Shown here: piece by piece, positions 1-11,494 of the stretch
How the letters are laid out: each line of letters begins with the position of its first letter
How positions within the stretch are numbered: position 1 is the first letter of the stretch
NCBI GenBank assembly: GCA_003049465.1
Contig: PYSS01000065.1
Span: 7,230-71,229 of the forward strand
Length of the DNA: 64,000 nucleotides
Source: Magnaporthiopsis rhizophila
Lineage: Eukaryota; Ascomycota; Sordariomycetes; Magnaporthales; Magnaporthaceae
Direction: 5' to 3'
Made by a program: the position numbers and the translations under genes
The notes under the pieces: generated by a model
What the model saw: the letters and a program-made list of their open reading frames with translations, nothing else
The model's database searches: none
What the model was told of the DNA's origin: nothing

Positions 1-2
1 GT

Positions 3-26
3 GGGGGGGGGGGGGGGGGGGGGGGG
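3..26 (+). repeat. G homopolymer at window edge
   Basis: An uninterrupted run of 24 G. Such runs are prone to length error in sequencing. Nothing indicates a function. Confidence 0.9.
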
Positions 27-2949
27 CCAGGCACATCTTCCAGTCCAGTCCAGAGGGCTCTCCCGGGCGGTTCCGGTAGGCGTCGAGCGCGCTTTCGAGA
101 GAGGTCAGTCGTCTTTTGGTCACCCGGATACGGCCAGACACGAAAGCATCACCTCGTCGGCGAGTGCAGTTGACGATTGACCGGGGATACCGATAGCGTC
201 AGCGCGTGCGGAGGAGGTAGGCCATGAACACCCCCATAGGAAGCCCACAGGGGGTCGAGACGACCATTCCGCACGCGAGGATCACGGCGTGCAAAGGTAA
301 GGTCTATCGCATTCACGGCGGCCATCGGCCGACCGCTACTGAAGAGACCAGGAAACTCGGTGACGATTGCTCCGGGGTTGGCTGCCTTCGCAATAGGCCG
401 AGGGGGAGAAGATTGGAAGAGGAAGGAGGCGCGAAGAGATGCAATTGTGGGTGTGCTTCTTCGCGGTTTAGGTGCTGGTGGTGTGATGGCGATGGTGTGG
501 AGAGGTTCAGGTTTGCAGGTCGGCGACAGAAGTTGAAGAGGTCCTGTATAGAAGAAAATTTCGTCGCTCAGTCCCAGCCGCCCCACTGCAACTGCTCCAA
601 CTACGTCATGGATGCCTTCTTCTGCCCGTTGGCTGCCACGGGCAGGCAGCTGGTCGTGCCTTCCCTTTCGGCCGGGTGGAGAGATGGTGACTGCCTTGGG
701 TTCCAGGCAAAAGAGTGTGCTAGGCACGCTCAGAGGCACAGAAATAAGCAGACGACGGAATGGACGTGAAGCTAAAGATGTGACTGAAATGATTGTAAAA
801 TGAGCGAAGGCGGTATATGCCAGGTAGAAGTAGAGATAATAAATATTCCGGCCTACAAGCTCGAGCTCGTTTTCGTTGGGGGAGGACGTTGCGAAAATGT
901 GAAGGCATTCAAAGAAGATGCAAAAAAGAATTCAGGAGACTCCGAAAATAAACAAAGGCGATCGGCAGTTGTAATGCCTAGGTACTTAAACACTAGAACC
1001 AGAGGCGATACTCGACGACAGTGCTTGAGCTAAACAAGCACGGCAAGATTACCCCAGAATGAGCAAGCCGTTTGGGCCCATTGGGTAATGTATCAGAACC
1101 AGCGCCCTACCTCATTAGGGCTTTCAGTTGTGAACCGGCAGTTTGAATTAGACTTACTAGGTTAAAGCAGTTAGAACCAGGCCAAGTAATTTCCATACAA
1201 AGGTGTAATTCCTACAACAGACAAGTAGAGAGCCTCCAGGGTACTTTTAAGCTTGGAGTATTTGAAATCATTAAAAAGTTCTTAAACCTACACAAGTCGT
1301 TTCGAAGGCGTAGAACAGATTCGACGTCTCAAGTCACCGAGGTAGTTATTCGTCCAAGACTGGAGGCTTAAAGACAACTGACAACTATGGTGGTGGCTCA
1401 GACCGCGAGATGAAGAAAGGACGGTCGGTTTCGTCATAGCAGGCTATGCTATGTGTGCTTCCAGACTCCTGTCATGCCACGAGGCTGAGATTTGGCTGAC
1501 CCATTGATTCATTTGTTGCATCACCAATTTACGGACCTAATTATTTTTAAACAGACGAACCTTAAATCGAGGCGGAGACTCCGAACGGCGCCTGACAACC
1601 AGTATCGCTGATCTCCGTCCGCGGGTACGGGATGGGACGAGTTGTTCCCGAGTCTGGCAACATCCAAACGGCACCCCCCGAGCATGGAACGGCCAGGACC
1701 AGAATAGAGCAGCCAGATCCGCCGGAAAGCGCGCCAACGGACCGCGCATGACGCAGAGACGTTGACTCCAACTACATTACCTAGCCTATTTGGACTCCTG
1801 CATGTACGAGTGCTGCTGATGATCAGAGAAAACGTCTGTGGTGCGGCTGTCCGACCGTTGATCGTTTGCGCTGCGCATAGGAAAAAGAAACAGGTTCGCC
1901 AAAAATGTCAGGAAACAAGTGAAGGGTCAGGTGTCGCCAGGATTAGAAACGTATACAACGAAGACGCCTGGGCGGCCTGGGAATCTCGATGGGAAACAGG
2001 ACCTGCGATTGGATTCACAGTCTCGGACCCTTGACCATGGCTCGTCGCCTACGTCAATGCTGGCGGTTCATCATTACGCGCAGCGTTGGAATCACGATCT
2101 AGACTCCAAGGGTCTACCCGTCTATCCGTTCTCAGATTCTTTGGGGAAAGGCAGTGTTTCTGTTTCATCCCAACCTGGCGGGGTGTCCCCGTGTGGACAC
2201 TGAGATCCGCGGAGGCGCGCCTCCTTCCGAGTTCCGACGTAACCGACCCGCCCGGCAGAGGCTGGAGCTGCCTCTCTCCGTGTCTGATCGATCGCCAAGC
2301 TCGATGTTGGAAGCAAACCAAGCGGGGCGACACGCCAATATACGACGCAAGTCCTTCAGACGGAGGGAGACGTCAGCCATCGTCCCATCAGCGACTCATG
2401 AATCTTCTGCTTGGCTGCCAGACCTGTCGAGCCCGTCGCAAACGCGGCCCACGTCTGTGCTCTTGCAGCAAAAAGTGGGTGTGCTACATACGGACCAACA
2501 GCCGGCCTAGCCGGCCTTCTCTTACACCCGGGAGGAGGGCTGAGTGCCGAGGTATGCAATGAGATCCTCTCGCTCTCAGGCGGTGGCAACACACCTCTTC
2601 TGTGAACGGTTCCCGGGCGTGCCGAGTTAGTCTGATCTTTTATTCAGATGGACGTAGAATGTGCGAGAATAGTAACACACCCGACCGCCCATTCGCATCC
2701 CACGAATCCGTCCCCGATTCTCCTTGTGTCGGCGCCTAGTGGGCGGAAGTGTTACGCAAAAAAAGGAGTGGATCGTAAACGGCTGGGCAGCGTAGTCTTA
2801 TGACGGCATCTACTTCTGCATACGCCCATGCTTCTGCGGATATAAATCGCCTCGAGTGCCCGTGAAGAAAGTAATCGTCCAACTCTCTCAACAAGCACGA
2901 GCACAGCAATCTCCCAAGGGACTCTACCACTCAACTCAACTCAGCAGCA

Positions 2950-2957
2950 TATAAAAG
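2950..2957 (+). promoter_or_regulatory. TATA box of HsbA-like gene
   Basis: TATAAAAG lies 82 bp upstream of the predicted ATG at 3039, a typical spacing for a strongly expressed fungal gene. The leader between them is CA-rich. Confidence 0.55.
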
Positions 2958-3038
2958 CCTACTGATCGCCCCATACATCCTCCACGCACACCTCCGACGT
3001 TTCGACGCAGCTTCGTTCACACAGCCGATTCAGCCAAA

Positions 3039-3679
3039 ATGCAGATCAAGACCATCGTCGTCAACGCCCTTCTGGCTGGCTCCGGCCTCGCCCAGCTCGC
3101 GGTTTTGCAGACCGGCATCAAGCAGGTTCAGGATTCTCTGGGCAAGCTTGATACCGCTGTCAAGGTAGGCACCAGCATCAAGCAGGAAAAAGGCGAGGAG
3201 GGTAAGACGCTTGCGTGCACAAACACAATCTAACAACAATAAAAACACCACAGGCCCTGACCGACATCAACAGCGCCGCGGCACTGCTGAAGGCGTCGAC
3301 GGAAACGCAGCAGGCGACGGAGAAGGCGACGACGGATATCAAGGCCGCGCAGGTGCTGTCGCTGCAGGAGGCGCTGAGCCTGCAGGAGGCCGCGACGCCC
3401 CTGACGGCCGCGGTGAAGGCCGTGACGGACGACCTGGTGGCCAAGAAGCCGGTGCTCGACCAGATCGGCGCCACCCAGCAGGCGCTCACGACGCTCAACG
3501 ACCAGAAGAAGGCGGCGGGGGCGCTCGGCGAGGCCGTCGTGTCCAAGATCCCCGCCATCGGCCAGGCCATCGCCCAGCAGAGCATCGGGCAGATGACCAC
3601 GCTCATCGACGGCGCCATCCAAAAGCTCGGCGGGACCGCGAAGCAGAGCCGCTCCGTGCCCATGCCCCTTGTTGTCTAG
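3039..3679 (+). CDS. Secreted HsbA-like cell-wall protein
   Basis: Two exons, 3039-3164 and 3254-3679, give 183 residues. The 89-nt intron has a GTAGGC donor, a CTAAC branch point near 3230 and a CAG acceptor, and it joins in phase 0. The protein opens with a signal peptide (about residues 1-18, hydrophobic core IVVNALLAG). The rest is an Ala/Thr/Gln-rich helical domain with few aromatics, matching the hydrophobic surface-binding protein A / cell-wall galactomannoprotein family in length, composition and pattern. Family members are secreted and coat hydrophobic surfaces or the hyphal wall. A consensus TATA box sits upstream. A second donor-like GTAAGA at 3202 is out of phase with exon 2. The family call rests on overall pattern rather than a catalytic motif. 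Confidence 0.8.
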
Positions 3680-6600
3680 AGGAAGAACGGACTGAGGAAT
3701 CGCTGACGGCGCTGTACGCGGAGCAGGGCGCGTGCGTCGGCATGACATTCCGGATGGATACCCTCGCCTCCCCTTGTTTCCCCTCGGCTAAGGCTTTGGT
3801 TTCGCTTTTCATTCTATTCCCTCTTTCGCGTGCTGCCTTTTTGGGGGTGTCTTGTTAGATGGTAGGGAACAGCACGCGATCCTTGGTGGAAGTCTGGAAG
3901 GAGGAGGTCTCGAGATACTTTTGGTCGGTTGGTGTGGCCCGCGTTTCTGGTCGATCTTGCGCAAATTGGCATGTAGATATTTGATTCGCAATCCACGTTG
4001 ATCTTTAACCGATCCGCCGCGATGTTTACCCCATGTGCAGGCGCAGCTTAGAAGCGGGCGGGATTTGCTCTTGGCGCAAGCCACCCTCAGAAGAGACGTC
4101 CGTGAGCACCGGTCAGACACATGCCACGCTTGCGGGGTGGCGACTCGGGCGTGTTTGCGTTTGCGTGACGCAGAGGGCCAAAGGTATACGCAGCCCGCTC
4201 TGCACCACGGCAAGGAGTCCATGCTGAGACCAGCTTGGATGGCCCAATTGTTATTTGGAAGCAGCAGAGAAAAGGGCGAGAACACGGCAGGAATATTAGC
4301 AGAAGAGAAGAAACCGGATCCATGCCACCCTTGAAAATACCTCCAAATTGCCTCCAAGACCTGCTGGTCTAGGCCGAGTCCGGGAGCATCAGGCGCATCA
4401 GCAGCAGGCCGCCTTCAACATGGTTGGACCCGGAAACAGCGAGGTTATGGTCTCCATCGTGCACCCGGGCTCCATATGCACCGAAAAGACCAAGCTGGGT
4501 CGACTTCGAGCAGTTTTGGGACGATAGCGGCAGTGCGTCAGCACACACCGGCAAACTTCAGCCCTGGGGCGCACTGACGGAGACGGTTGGACAATAAATA
4601 ACCTCTAGCGGCCGAGGGGGTACTCGGGATGTATGTACATAAGCACGGCCCTGGGCAACGCCTGCCACCCGCTTGCGTCTGTCCTGGTGAAATCCCGGCA
4701 ACCATTCTGGCCTCATTTCCTCATTGTGCACATCTAATGTCGGGCTTTTCTGCCAGCATCTCGACATTTGAAGCCAGCGATTCCTCAGCCCGCCACCGAC
4801 TTTCTACGGCTACCCCTAACGGCCAACCTCTTTTTTTGCGGGCCCGCGGTCGGTCTGTCGGGGTTGGGGGTAAGCGGGGAAGCAGCCCCGGGTAAATGGA
4901 TTGCACAGACACTGTTGGAGAATGAGGTGGAGCCGGACCCGGAAGCGCGTCAGGTCGTGCGGCGGCTGGCACCCATGGCACACCCATCCCATATCGTACG
5001 CAATATCCGCGTTTCTCCCAACACATTTTCATGCGGGCACAATCTTGGGGAATCGCAGAGGCAATGCACCGGACTGGGACATGTTCAATATGAGGAGCCA
5101 ACACTCCACAATTGGGCGGCCACTCCAGAGGCCAATATGGCAAATACCGAGGTATATTAGGGGTCTCAGGGGGTCGGGACATGATGTCACGGCATTTGTA
5201 CCGACTTGGTTCTCTTTTAGACGCTCGGACGACGGCGTGAAAGAAACATGAGGAGATGCGCGCAAGGTCTTCATCAGTGAAAGCTCACGATCCGCAAAGG
5301 AGCGATATTATCAGAGCAGATCGCTCTGCCGGCCCCGCAACGGTGTCATTCCGTGGCGCCCTGACCTTGAGGACGCTAACCTGCGATGCGATGCAGGCAT
5401 CTCGCTTCCTGGCGTCGCGCAAGACACGAAGGAAGAGACGTCTCACTCGCCCACTCAGAGCCCCCAAATCCAGCTGGGCTAGTCTGCGGAAAACACGCGC
5501 CACAAATCTTGAAAAAGTAACGACTACCAACCACCTAGGCAGGTGCCAGACACTATCTCTCAGGGATCCGCGGAACACGGGGCTCTTGGCAGTTGGTCAC
5601 ATCCCGGGGGCCGTTGTCAGTTGAGGCGTCGATGTTATTGGCGCACATATTGGGTGGTAGGCATAAACATCGATGACACTGGCTTCGGGAAACCCTTGGC
5701 GACATGAATTGGATCCAAGCGGCAGCAGCATGAAAGCATTATTTTTTCAATTCCCGTCGGACATTTTCGTCCCTGCTCAGGGAATTCAATGGAAAAAGGG
5801 AGAGAAAAGGTATGGGGATTGTGATTCGCGGGGGAATGGACAGAAAAAACCCCCCCTGAAAATCCGTCCCACGTTCCATAGCGGCAGGAGCCATTGTGGA
5901 GAGCCATTTCGGACGATCAGGATTCCCCTGAAAGCGTTAGCTCACTCTAGGTGAAGGTGCCTCTGTCCAGGTGCAGTTTAGTCGTGAGCACACAGAAAAT
6001 CAATGTCGAGACGGGCTGCACAAAGCGCGCAGCTCGGGCGGCGCCGACACGAGGAAGGTTCATGTGGGCGGACATGCCCAGCCGTCTCAGGCCGGCCAGC
6101 CAAACAGGCTGTTGGTGACAGAGTCCCTGCTCGGGGCGTTCTCAGGTGACGATAAAATAAACACACATCATCTGGAGGTGGGTTGATTTTCGTATTCCCC
6201 AATCGATATAAAATCCCCGATATACAGCCAGGCGACCAGTGCAAGGCCGGCACGCCACTCTTCCTCCCTTATCGTCCTTCCCTGCTCCTTGATCTGAGCT
6301 GGATTGTGCGTGCAGTCCGAATGCGTGCAGCCAGCCACCCAGGCGAGTCAAGGGCGTTCCCACCAGACTGGACCCAACAGCGGCTAGGGTTGTCTGCCTG
6401 ACCGCTTCCTGCCGTGCTGCCGGGCCGCAATCACGCTCCTCCTCCTGTGCGGTTTGGTGTAGGGGCGGGCATAGCACAGTGGGAGAAAACCACTAGCCCG
6501 GCAAACCCCCGCCTTCCCTTCCTGGCCAATCCCGCAGAACGACCCCTTCAGCGCCCGCCTAATTTGACATTCGCTTCGCTTGGCTTTGGTTCGAGGCGGG

Positions 6601-8134
6601 AAATGCAAGCGGACAGCAGCGCCTTAGCCCGAGTCTTTATTACCAGCAAGGAAAAACCAGGGTCAGGAGGACTGGACCTTGAACATCCCCAGGTCACCCA
6701 CACTGGGTCGATCCAACAAAAAAAAGGAACAAAATGCATTGAAGCCGGCGCAAAAAGTCGTCTAATAATAATAAGAGGAGGGAAAAATAGTCCAGCCGTC
6801 GACCGCACGCTCAATTCCCATCCGGGCTGGCCAAGGGCCTCCAATTCGCATTGCCCTCCTGCTCATCCGCCATCTGCACCCCTTTTGGCTCCGCAGCTTG
6901 GAAGTGGGGAGTCGACCATCGGAGGAGAATCGTCGAGATTGACGCCGCCTCTTCTAGGTGCCCCCTTTCGCACGGCGCATCCCAACTTCTTTCTCCTTTT
7001 TCTCTCTCCTTTTCGCATCACTAGGTATCTATCTCCCGGCGTGCATAACCGCATATTTCCTCTTATTCTTTTTCTGGCCCCGCGCCGCACCCTGTTAATT
7101 CCCAAACCTAACGGCACGGACTGAGAGGCCGTGCGACCTGGGTGCCGTCGCTTCTTTGTTCACGTCGCTCCCGATTCCAGTGCACGGCGTCTCCGCGCCG
7201 CCCAGCAACACACCCAACAAAGGCGCCTGGTCCGTGTTCCCGCCCGCTGACGGCGACGCAAAAAAAAAAAAAAAAAAAAAAAACGCCCCAGCGCGAGAAG
7301 CCACTACCAAGACCAAAACCGGGGCGACGGGTAGCCTTCAACTGACATCCATTTTTTTTTTATCCTTCTTCCATTCGTTTCAACTCTCCTAGATCGCTGC
7401 GCTCCGAAATCGTAGCAGTGCCAGAAACAAGCTCGCGACGACGCCACTGCTGCTTGACAAACTTCAAGAAGCGACAAGCGAGTAAAGAGTAGCTTTCGGC
7501 TGGCTTTAAACCTAATTGTCTCTATTCCGCTCTGTTGGGGGCGCCTACCACCACCGCGAACCGTACCCCAGCCGACGAGCCCTCGCCGACGCATCGCAGT
7601 CATTTCCTCCCTCGCCCCCGTGGACCCCGACGCCTGACTGAGCGAGGCACAGCCGGAGGAAGCGGACCAGCCGCCTCTGCCCCTACCGATTAGGTATCGA
7701 TAGCACAAGCATCTTTTGCGCCGCAGGGTCGCACGGCGTTGCCCCTCTGTTTCAGGGCGCAGCCGAATATCCGTTGATTGTTTTTTTGTTGCTTGTTTGT
7801 TCGCCGTGGGACGAGCTCGACGTGGTCGTCTCCATCCAGCCCGCAGCAGCCAAGGTTGCCCCCCGTTTTTATTTTGTCTGGTTCGCCGCGCGCGGTCGGA
7901 CAAAGCACGGGGCGGGAGAGCGAGTGTTTGTTTTGGTATGACGCCGGGGCTGATCGACAGAAATTTGCGTCACCGAGACATTCCTCCGAGAGCCTGAGGG
8001 TGCACTACTTCGGCCCTGTTGTCTTCCTGACAGCAAAGAATCAGAACCGCAAGACGGGAACCCATCGCATCGGCGAGCCCTGCCACTGTTGTTTTATTTA
8101 ATCGTTTGTCGTTGTCGCTGGCATTGATTTCACC
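3680..8134. other. Long gene-poor interval
   Basis: About 4.4 kb without a gene I can support. Open frames of 60-236 codons (for example 6414-7124) overlap on both strands and carry no recognisable domain. From about 7300 the DNA becomes pyrimidine- and T-rich and probably holds the promoter and long 5' leader of PAL1. An A24 homopolymer lies at 7260-7283. A small or lineage-specific gene with many introns could be missed here. Confidence 0.45.
7260..7283 (+). repeat. A24 homopolymer
   Basis: Uninterrupted run of 24 A in the region upstream of PAL1. Length is likely unstable or imprecise. Confidence 0.9.
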
Positions 8135-10263
8135 ATGTCGGACCACCCAGGTGAGTAAGAAAACAAACATGCGCAAGATAACGGCACGTCCGATGGATGA
8201 CGACGGGAGTCTTGGCCGCTGTGCCAACCCGTCACCTCCCGTTTCCCTGTTATTTTCGCGGTTATGCAGCCGCTGGGGGGTGGCTGGACAGTGTGCAGAG
8301 AGTTTGGATGATTCGTTGGGCATTGGAATCACCACTCTGGTCCACTTTAGCCGTCGAGCCTGCTGTGTCATGTAGAGGAGATTGCTGTTTCATGTCCCCC
8401 TATCACGCCCATCATCAGGCCGCCTGCCGCCTCGGGTTTCCCTTTCGCTGACCCCCAATCCTCTGCTCTTCGCCTGATTTAGGTCATCGATCTGTGGGAT
8501 CGGGATTGTCACTCAATCTCTCATCCAACAATCCATTCCGCAACCGCGCCGTCTCCCCCACCAACCTTCCTCCCCAGAGCCCGGCCTCGCCTTTTGACGA
8601 CCCGGTGCCTCCTCCCCGTCCTACCTCGAGAAATCCCTTTCTCGATCCTGCAAACAAGCCCGTTCAGTCGCAATCCGAGCAGCTTTTGATTTTGACGGAC
8701 GACATGGACTCCAAAAAAACCGATAATCGGTCTCCCACAGCCGAAGAGATCTTTGTATGTCATGTCATACCATGAATGCCATTTTCTCTAAACCGCGCAC
8801 TGTTTGCCGTGCAGTGTCGTTGCTCCTCACTGGGCAGCAGAAACAAGCTGGTCGGCGCCATCCGCCCAAGCCAGGATTTCAATGACTAACCAGCGGCCTT
8901 TGCTGGCTTTTTCTTCCTGCAGGACGCCCTGACACTCGATGATGGGAGCAAAAAGGGCACACCGCCGCCATCTTCGCGACCGCCCAGGCCGCCTGGTCCT
9001 CGAGGAGAGAACGTGCCTCCGTCAGGACGACGTGGACCCCCGCCTCCCCACCACCGCCCTAGCCGCTCCCAAGAGGAGGCGATGCGCGCACGGAGGATGC
9101 AGGGCAGCGGCGGCCCCGGTGGCTCCTCGAACTCGCCTGGGAGACGCGTCGAGCGCCGCCAGCGCCGCAACTCAGAGTCGTCCGTCATCAGCGCTGATAA
9201 GGACAAGACGCTGACGGAGGAGGAGAAGAAGGCTCGCGACCTGCGACGCAAGGAGCGCGAGCGCCGCCACCGCTCGCGGGACTCCAAGGACAAGACGACA
9301 AGGCCCCCAAACCGGAAGCTCGATATCATCGACCAGCTGGATGCCACCAGCATTTATGGCACAGGCCGTAGGTCTCAGTCCGCAACGACGCACGGATGCT
9401 TCCACGACTAACACTAGCCTGCAGTCTTCCACCACGATGGACCTTTCGATGCCCTTAACCCCCACCGCAACAAGAAGGGCAGCAGCCGCGCTCCGATGCA
9501 GGCGTTCCCCAAAGACTCGCTGAACAACGTTCTCGGAGGATCTGGACCCGTGAATGCCCGCCCTGACCATGCCACCTTCATGGGCAACTCCACCGACGAG
9601 GCATTCAGGGAGTACGCCGTCCCACTCGATAAGCAGGGCTCATCCAGCCGCGTCGTGATGCCCGTGTTTGACCCCACCAGCCGAGGCTCGATATTGCACG
9701 GCGACGAATCGCTGGGCTTGGGAACTTCGACCTTCCTTGAAGGCACCCCTGCGGCGAGAACCGTCATCCAGCGGCGCGAGGCCGAGATGGCAGCCAGCCA
9801 GGAGGAGAGCGGGCTGCAACGGAAGAAGTCGCTGGCCCAGCGGATCCGCGGCATCAACCGCGATAGGCGCCGCGACTTTGAGCCGAGTGGTCGCATGACA
9901 AACCCGGATGGAGCCGGCCGTTCGCCGGCCGCCTATGGTGCGAATACCTCTTCCAGCGTCCAGAGCTCGAGGTCGGAGCGAAACCCGTTCTTCAACGAGT
10001 ACGGCGACAAGGGCGGCGAAGACGAGCTCACTGTCCGACGGCCTGACCCCAGGACCAAGTCCCCAACCAATCCCATGCCGCCCCTGGAGCGCAAGACCAC
10101 CTCCGATTCCGTCGGTGCCGCAACGCCCCTCGATGACCAGACTCCCAGGCAAGGCGCCGGTGGCCTTCTGGCACGTGTCAAGTCCCTGAAGGGTGGCCGA
10201 CGGGGGCGACCCTCTGGCGGCTCGGGCGAGCCGTCCCCTGTTCTCCCCGGTACCGCTGCGTAG
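8135..10263 (+). CDS. PAL1: Pal1 family cell-morphology protein
   Basis: Four exons: 8135-8150, 8483-8754, 8923-9367 and 9425-10263, giving 523 residues. Exon 1 is only 16 nt. Phases agree at every junction, and the exon 3/4 join recreates the Pal1 hallmark LFHHDGPFDA (about residue 245) followed by the APMQAFP motif. The N-terminus has NPFR and NPF motifs, which in this family contact endocytic EH-domain proteins. The middle is Pro/Arg-rich with a charged helix (EEEKKARDLRRKERERR), and the C-terminus is disordered and basic. Pal1 proteins sit at sites of polarised growth and endocytic patches and maintain cylindrical cell shape. The first intron (332 nt) is long for this genome. A second acceptor near 8814 leads to a stop within 25 codons and was not used. 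Confidence 0.92.
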
Positions 10264-11494
10264 GGACGCGTCGGTACGGCACGGACCCCAATACCACCAG
10301 TCAAACAACTAGGCCCCCCGGTCCTTGCTCAGGAGGGTTTTTCTTGACACGGCCAACGTCTCCGTCTTCGATTTCGTCCACTTATTTGCCGCTCCCGCCT
10401 GCTTTGCCGGTTTTCAGCACAAGCGCCCCTTTCCCGATATAGCTAGCAATGGTCCACCAACGTTCAGGCCTCCGAGATCCCACCTCATACGCCCATATAG
10501 AGAATTTGTTACCCTGGAGGCCGACCGAGGATGTCGATGGGTTATTCTGTGCTAGGCGCTAGACACGGCCCCAGCAGCAGAACCTGCTTCACACCTGCGG
10601 GGCCCGCGCGTTCATTGCGCGATGACGATCGAGCAGGACATGCATATTTTCTTGGCCGAGTTAACATGTCTATGCTAAGAATTCATGATCTAAAAGCATT
10701 GGCCATGAAATGGGACGTCACTTGCTGTCCAGCTCTTGGGACATAAACGTTCATGTATAACACTTTTGGGGGTTGGTCTCAGGTTTCCCGCAACGGACGT
10801 GGCTTCTCCCCTTCCTCCATGGCCTCCATATCGGCTTCGCTCCTCAACCCTCATGCCGCAAGAATTAGCCGGCCTTGTTGCTTTTAGAGCAGTCATCCTC
10901 CCTCCCATACCTCCTTTTTTTCTTTTCTTATTTTCTTCTTCTGGTTTTCTTTGCGGTTATACCTTCTCGGCACATTTGGAAGAACGGATCGTTGGTTCCG
11001 CTTCGCCACAAAGGAACACCATGGGCTTATTATCCGCTAGGGCTGGTATCTCCTTAAGTCTACCACAGTTTTTTTTTTTTTTTTTTTTTTTCTCGATTTT
11101 ATCGTGTCGTGCGACGGGGCTTTTTCACATTTCTCCTCCTTTCCCTTAATGAGAGCGGCAGTGAACGATCGCGCATGGTCTGTCTGTTTTGTGTCGAGAC
11201 GTTTTTTGAGAGAGAGAGAGAACGACGTGCTCCTGTTTACCCATCGAGAAGAGCCGCAGAAGAATCGTCACCCAGATAGTTCTAATCAAGACCCTCTACA
11301 TTGAACAACTTTGGCGTGTGTCTTATTTGTGTCCTTTATTGCCAATCGTACCCCAAACGTTTGGTTGCTTCTGGCCTGATGGCGATGCTCCTAGGGTGTG
11401 TCGTCACGTGAGGCCGCCCATGATGTCGCGACAGGTTAGATCCACTTCAACCGCGATTTGCCCGTGCTGCTCTGGGGTTGGTTACCTATGGAAC
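10264..11494. other. Intergenic, PAL1 to Rad51-like gene
   Basis: No gene seen. The interval holds the PAL1 3' region, a T23 tract at 11069-11091 and pyrimidine-rich leader-like DNA before the next gene. The frame at 10736-11149 is low-complexity and unsupported. Confidence 0.5.
11069..11091 (+). repeat. T23 homopolymer
   Basis: Uninterrupted run of 23 T between PAL1 and the Rad51-like gene. Confidence 0.9.

Larger units (their letters stand above)
1..3038. other. Gene-poor left end
   Basis: No reading frame here resembles a known protein. Overlapping frames of 150-200 codons occur on both strands at 149-769 and 2049-2562, but they lack recognisable motifs, good start context or splice-supported extensions. 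The stretch from about 950 to 1550 is AT-richer than its surroundings, rich in TA dinucleotides and has no long open frame, as expected of an old repeat or plain intergenic DNA. The last 100 bp are the promoter of the HsbA-like gene. Confidence 0.5.

Noticed and set aside
149..769. Overlapping frames of 181 (+) and 196 (-) codons
   Set aside because: Both strands are open over the same DNA, no domain or splice support, and neither protein is recognisable.
8815..8889. Extra PAL1 exon after the acceptor at 8814
   Set aside because: It reaches a stop codon within 25 codons, whereas the acceptor at 8922 continues the conserved protein in phase.
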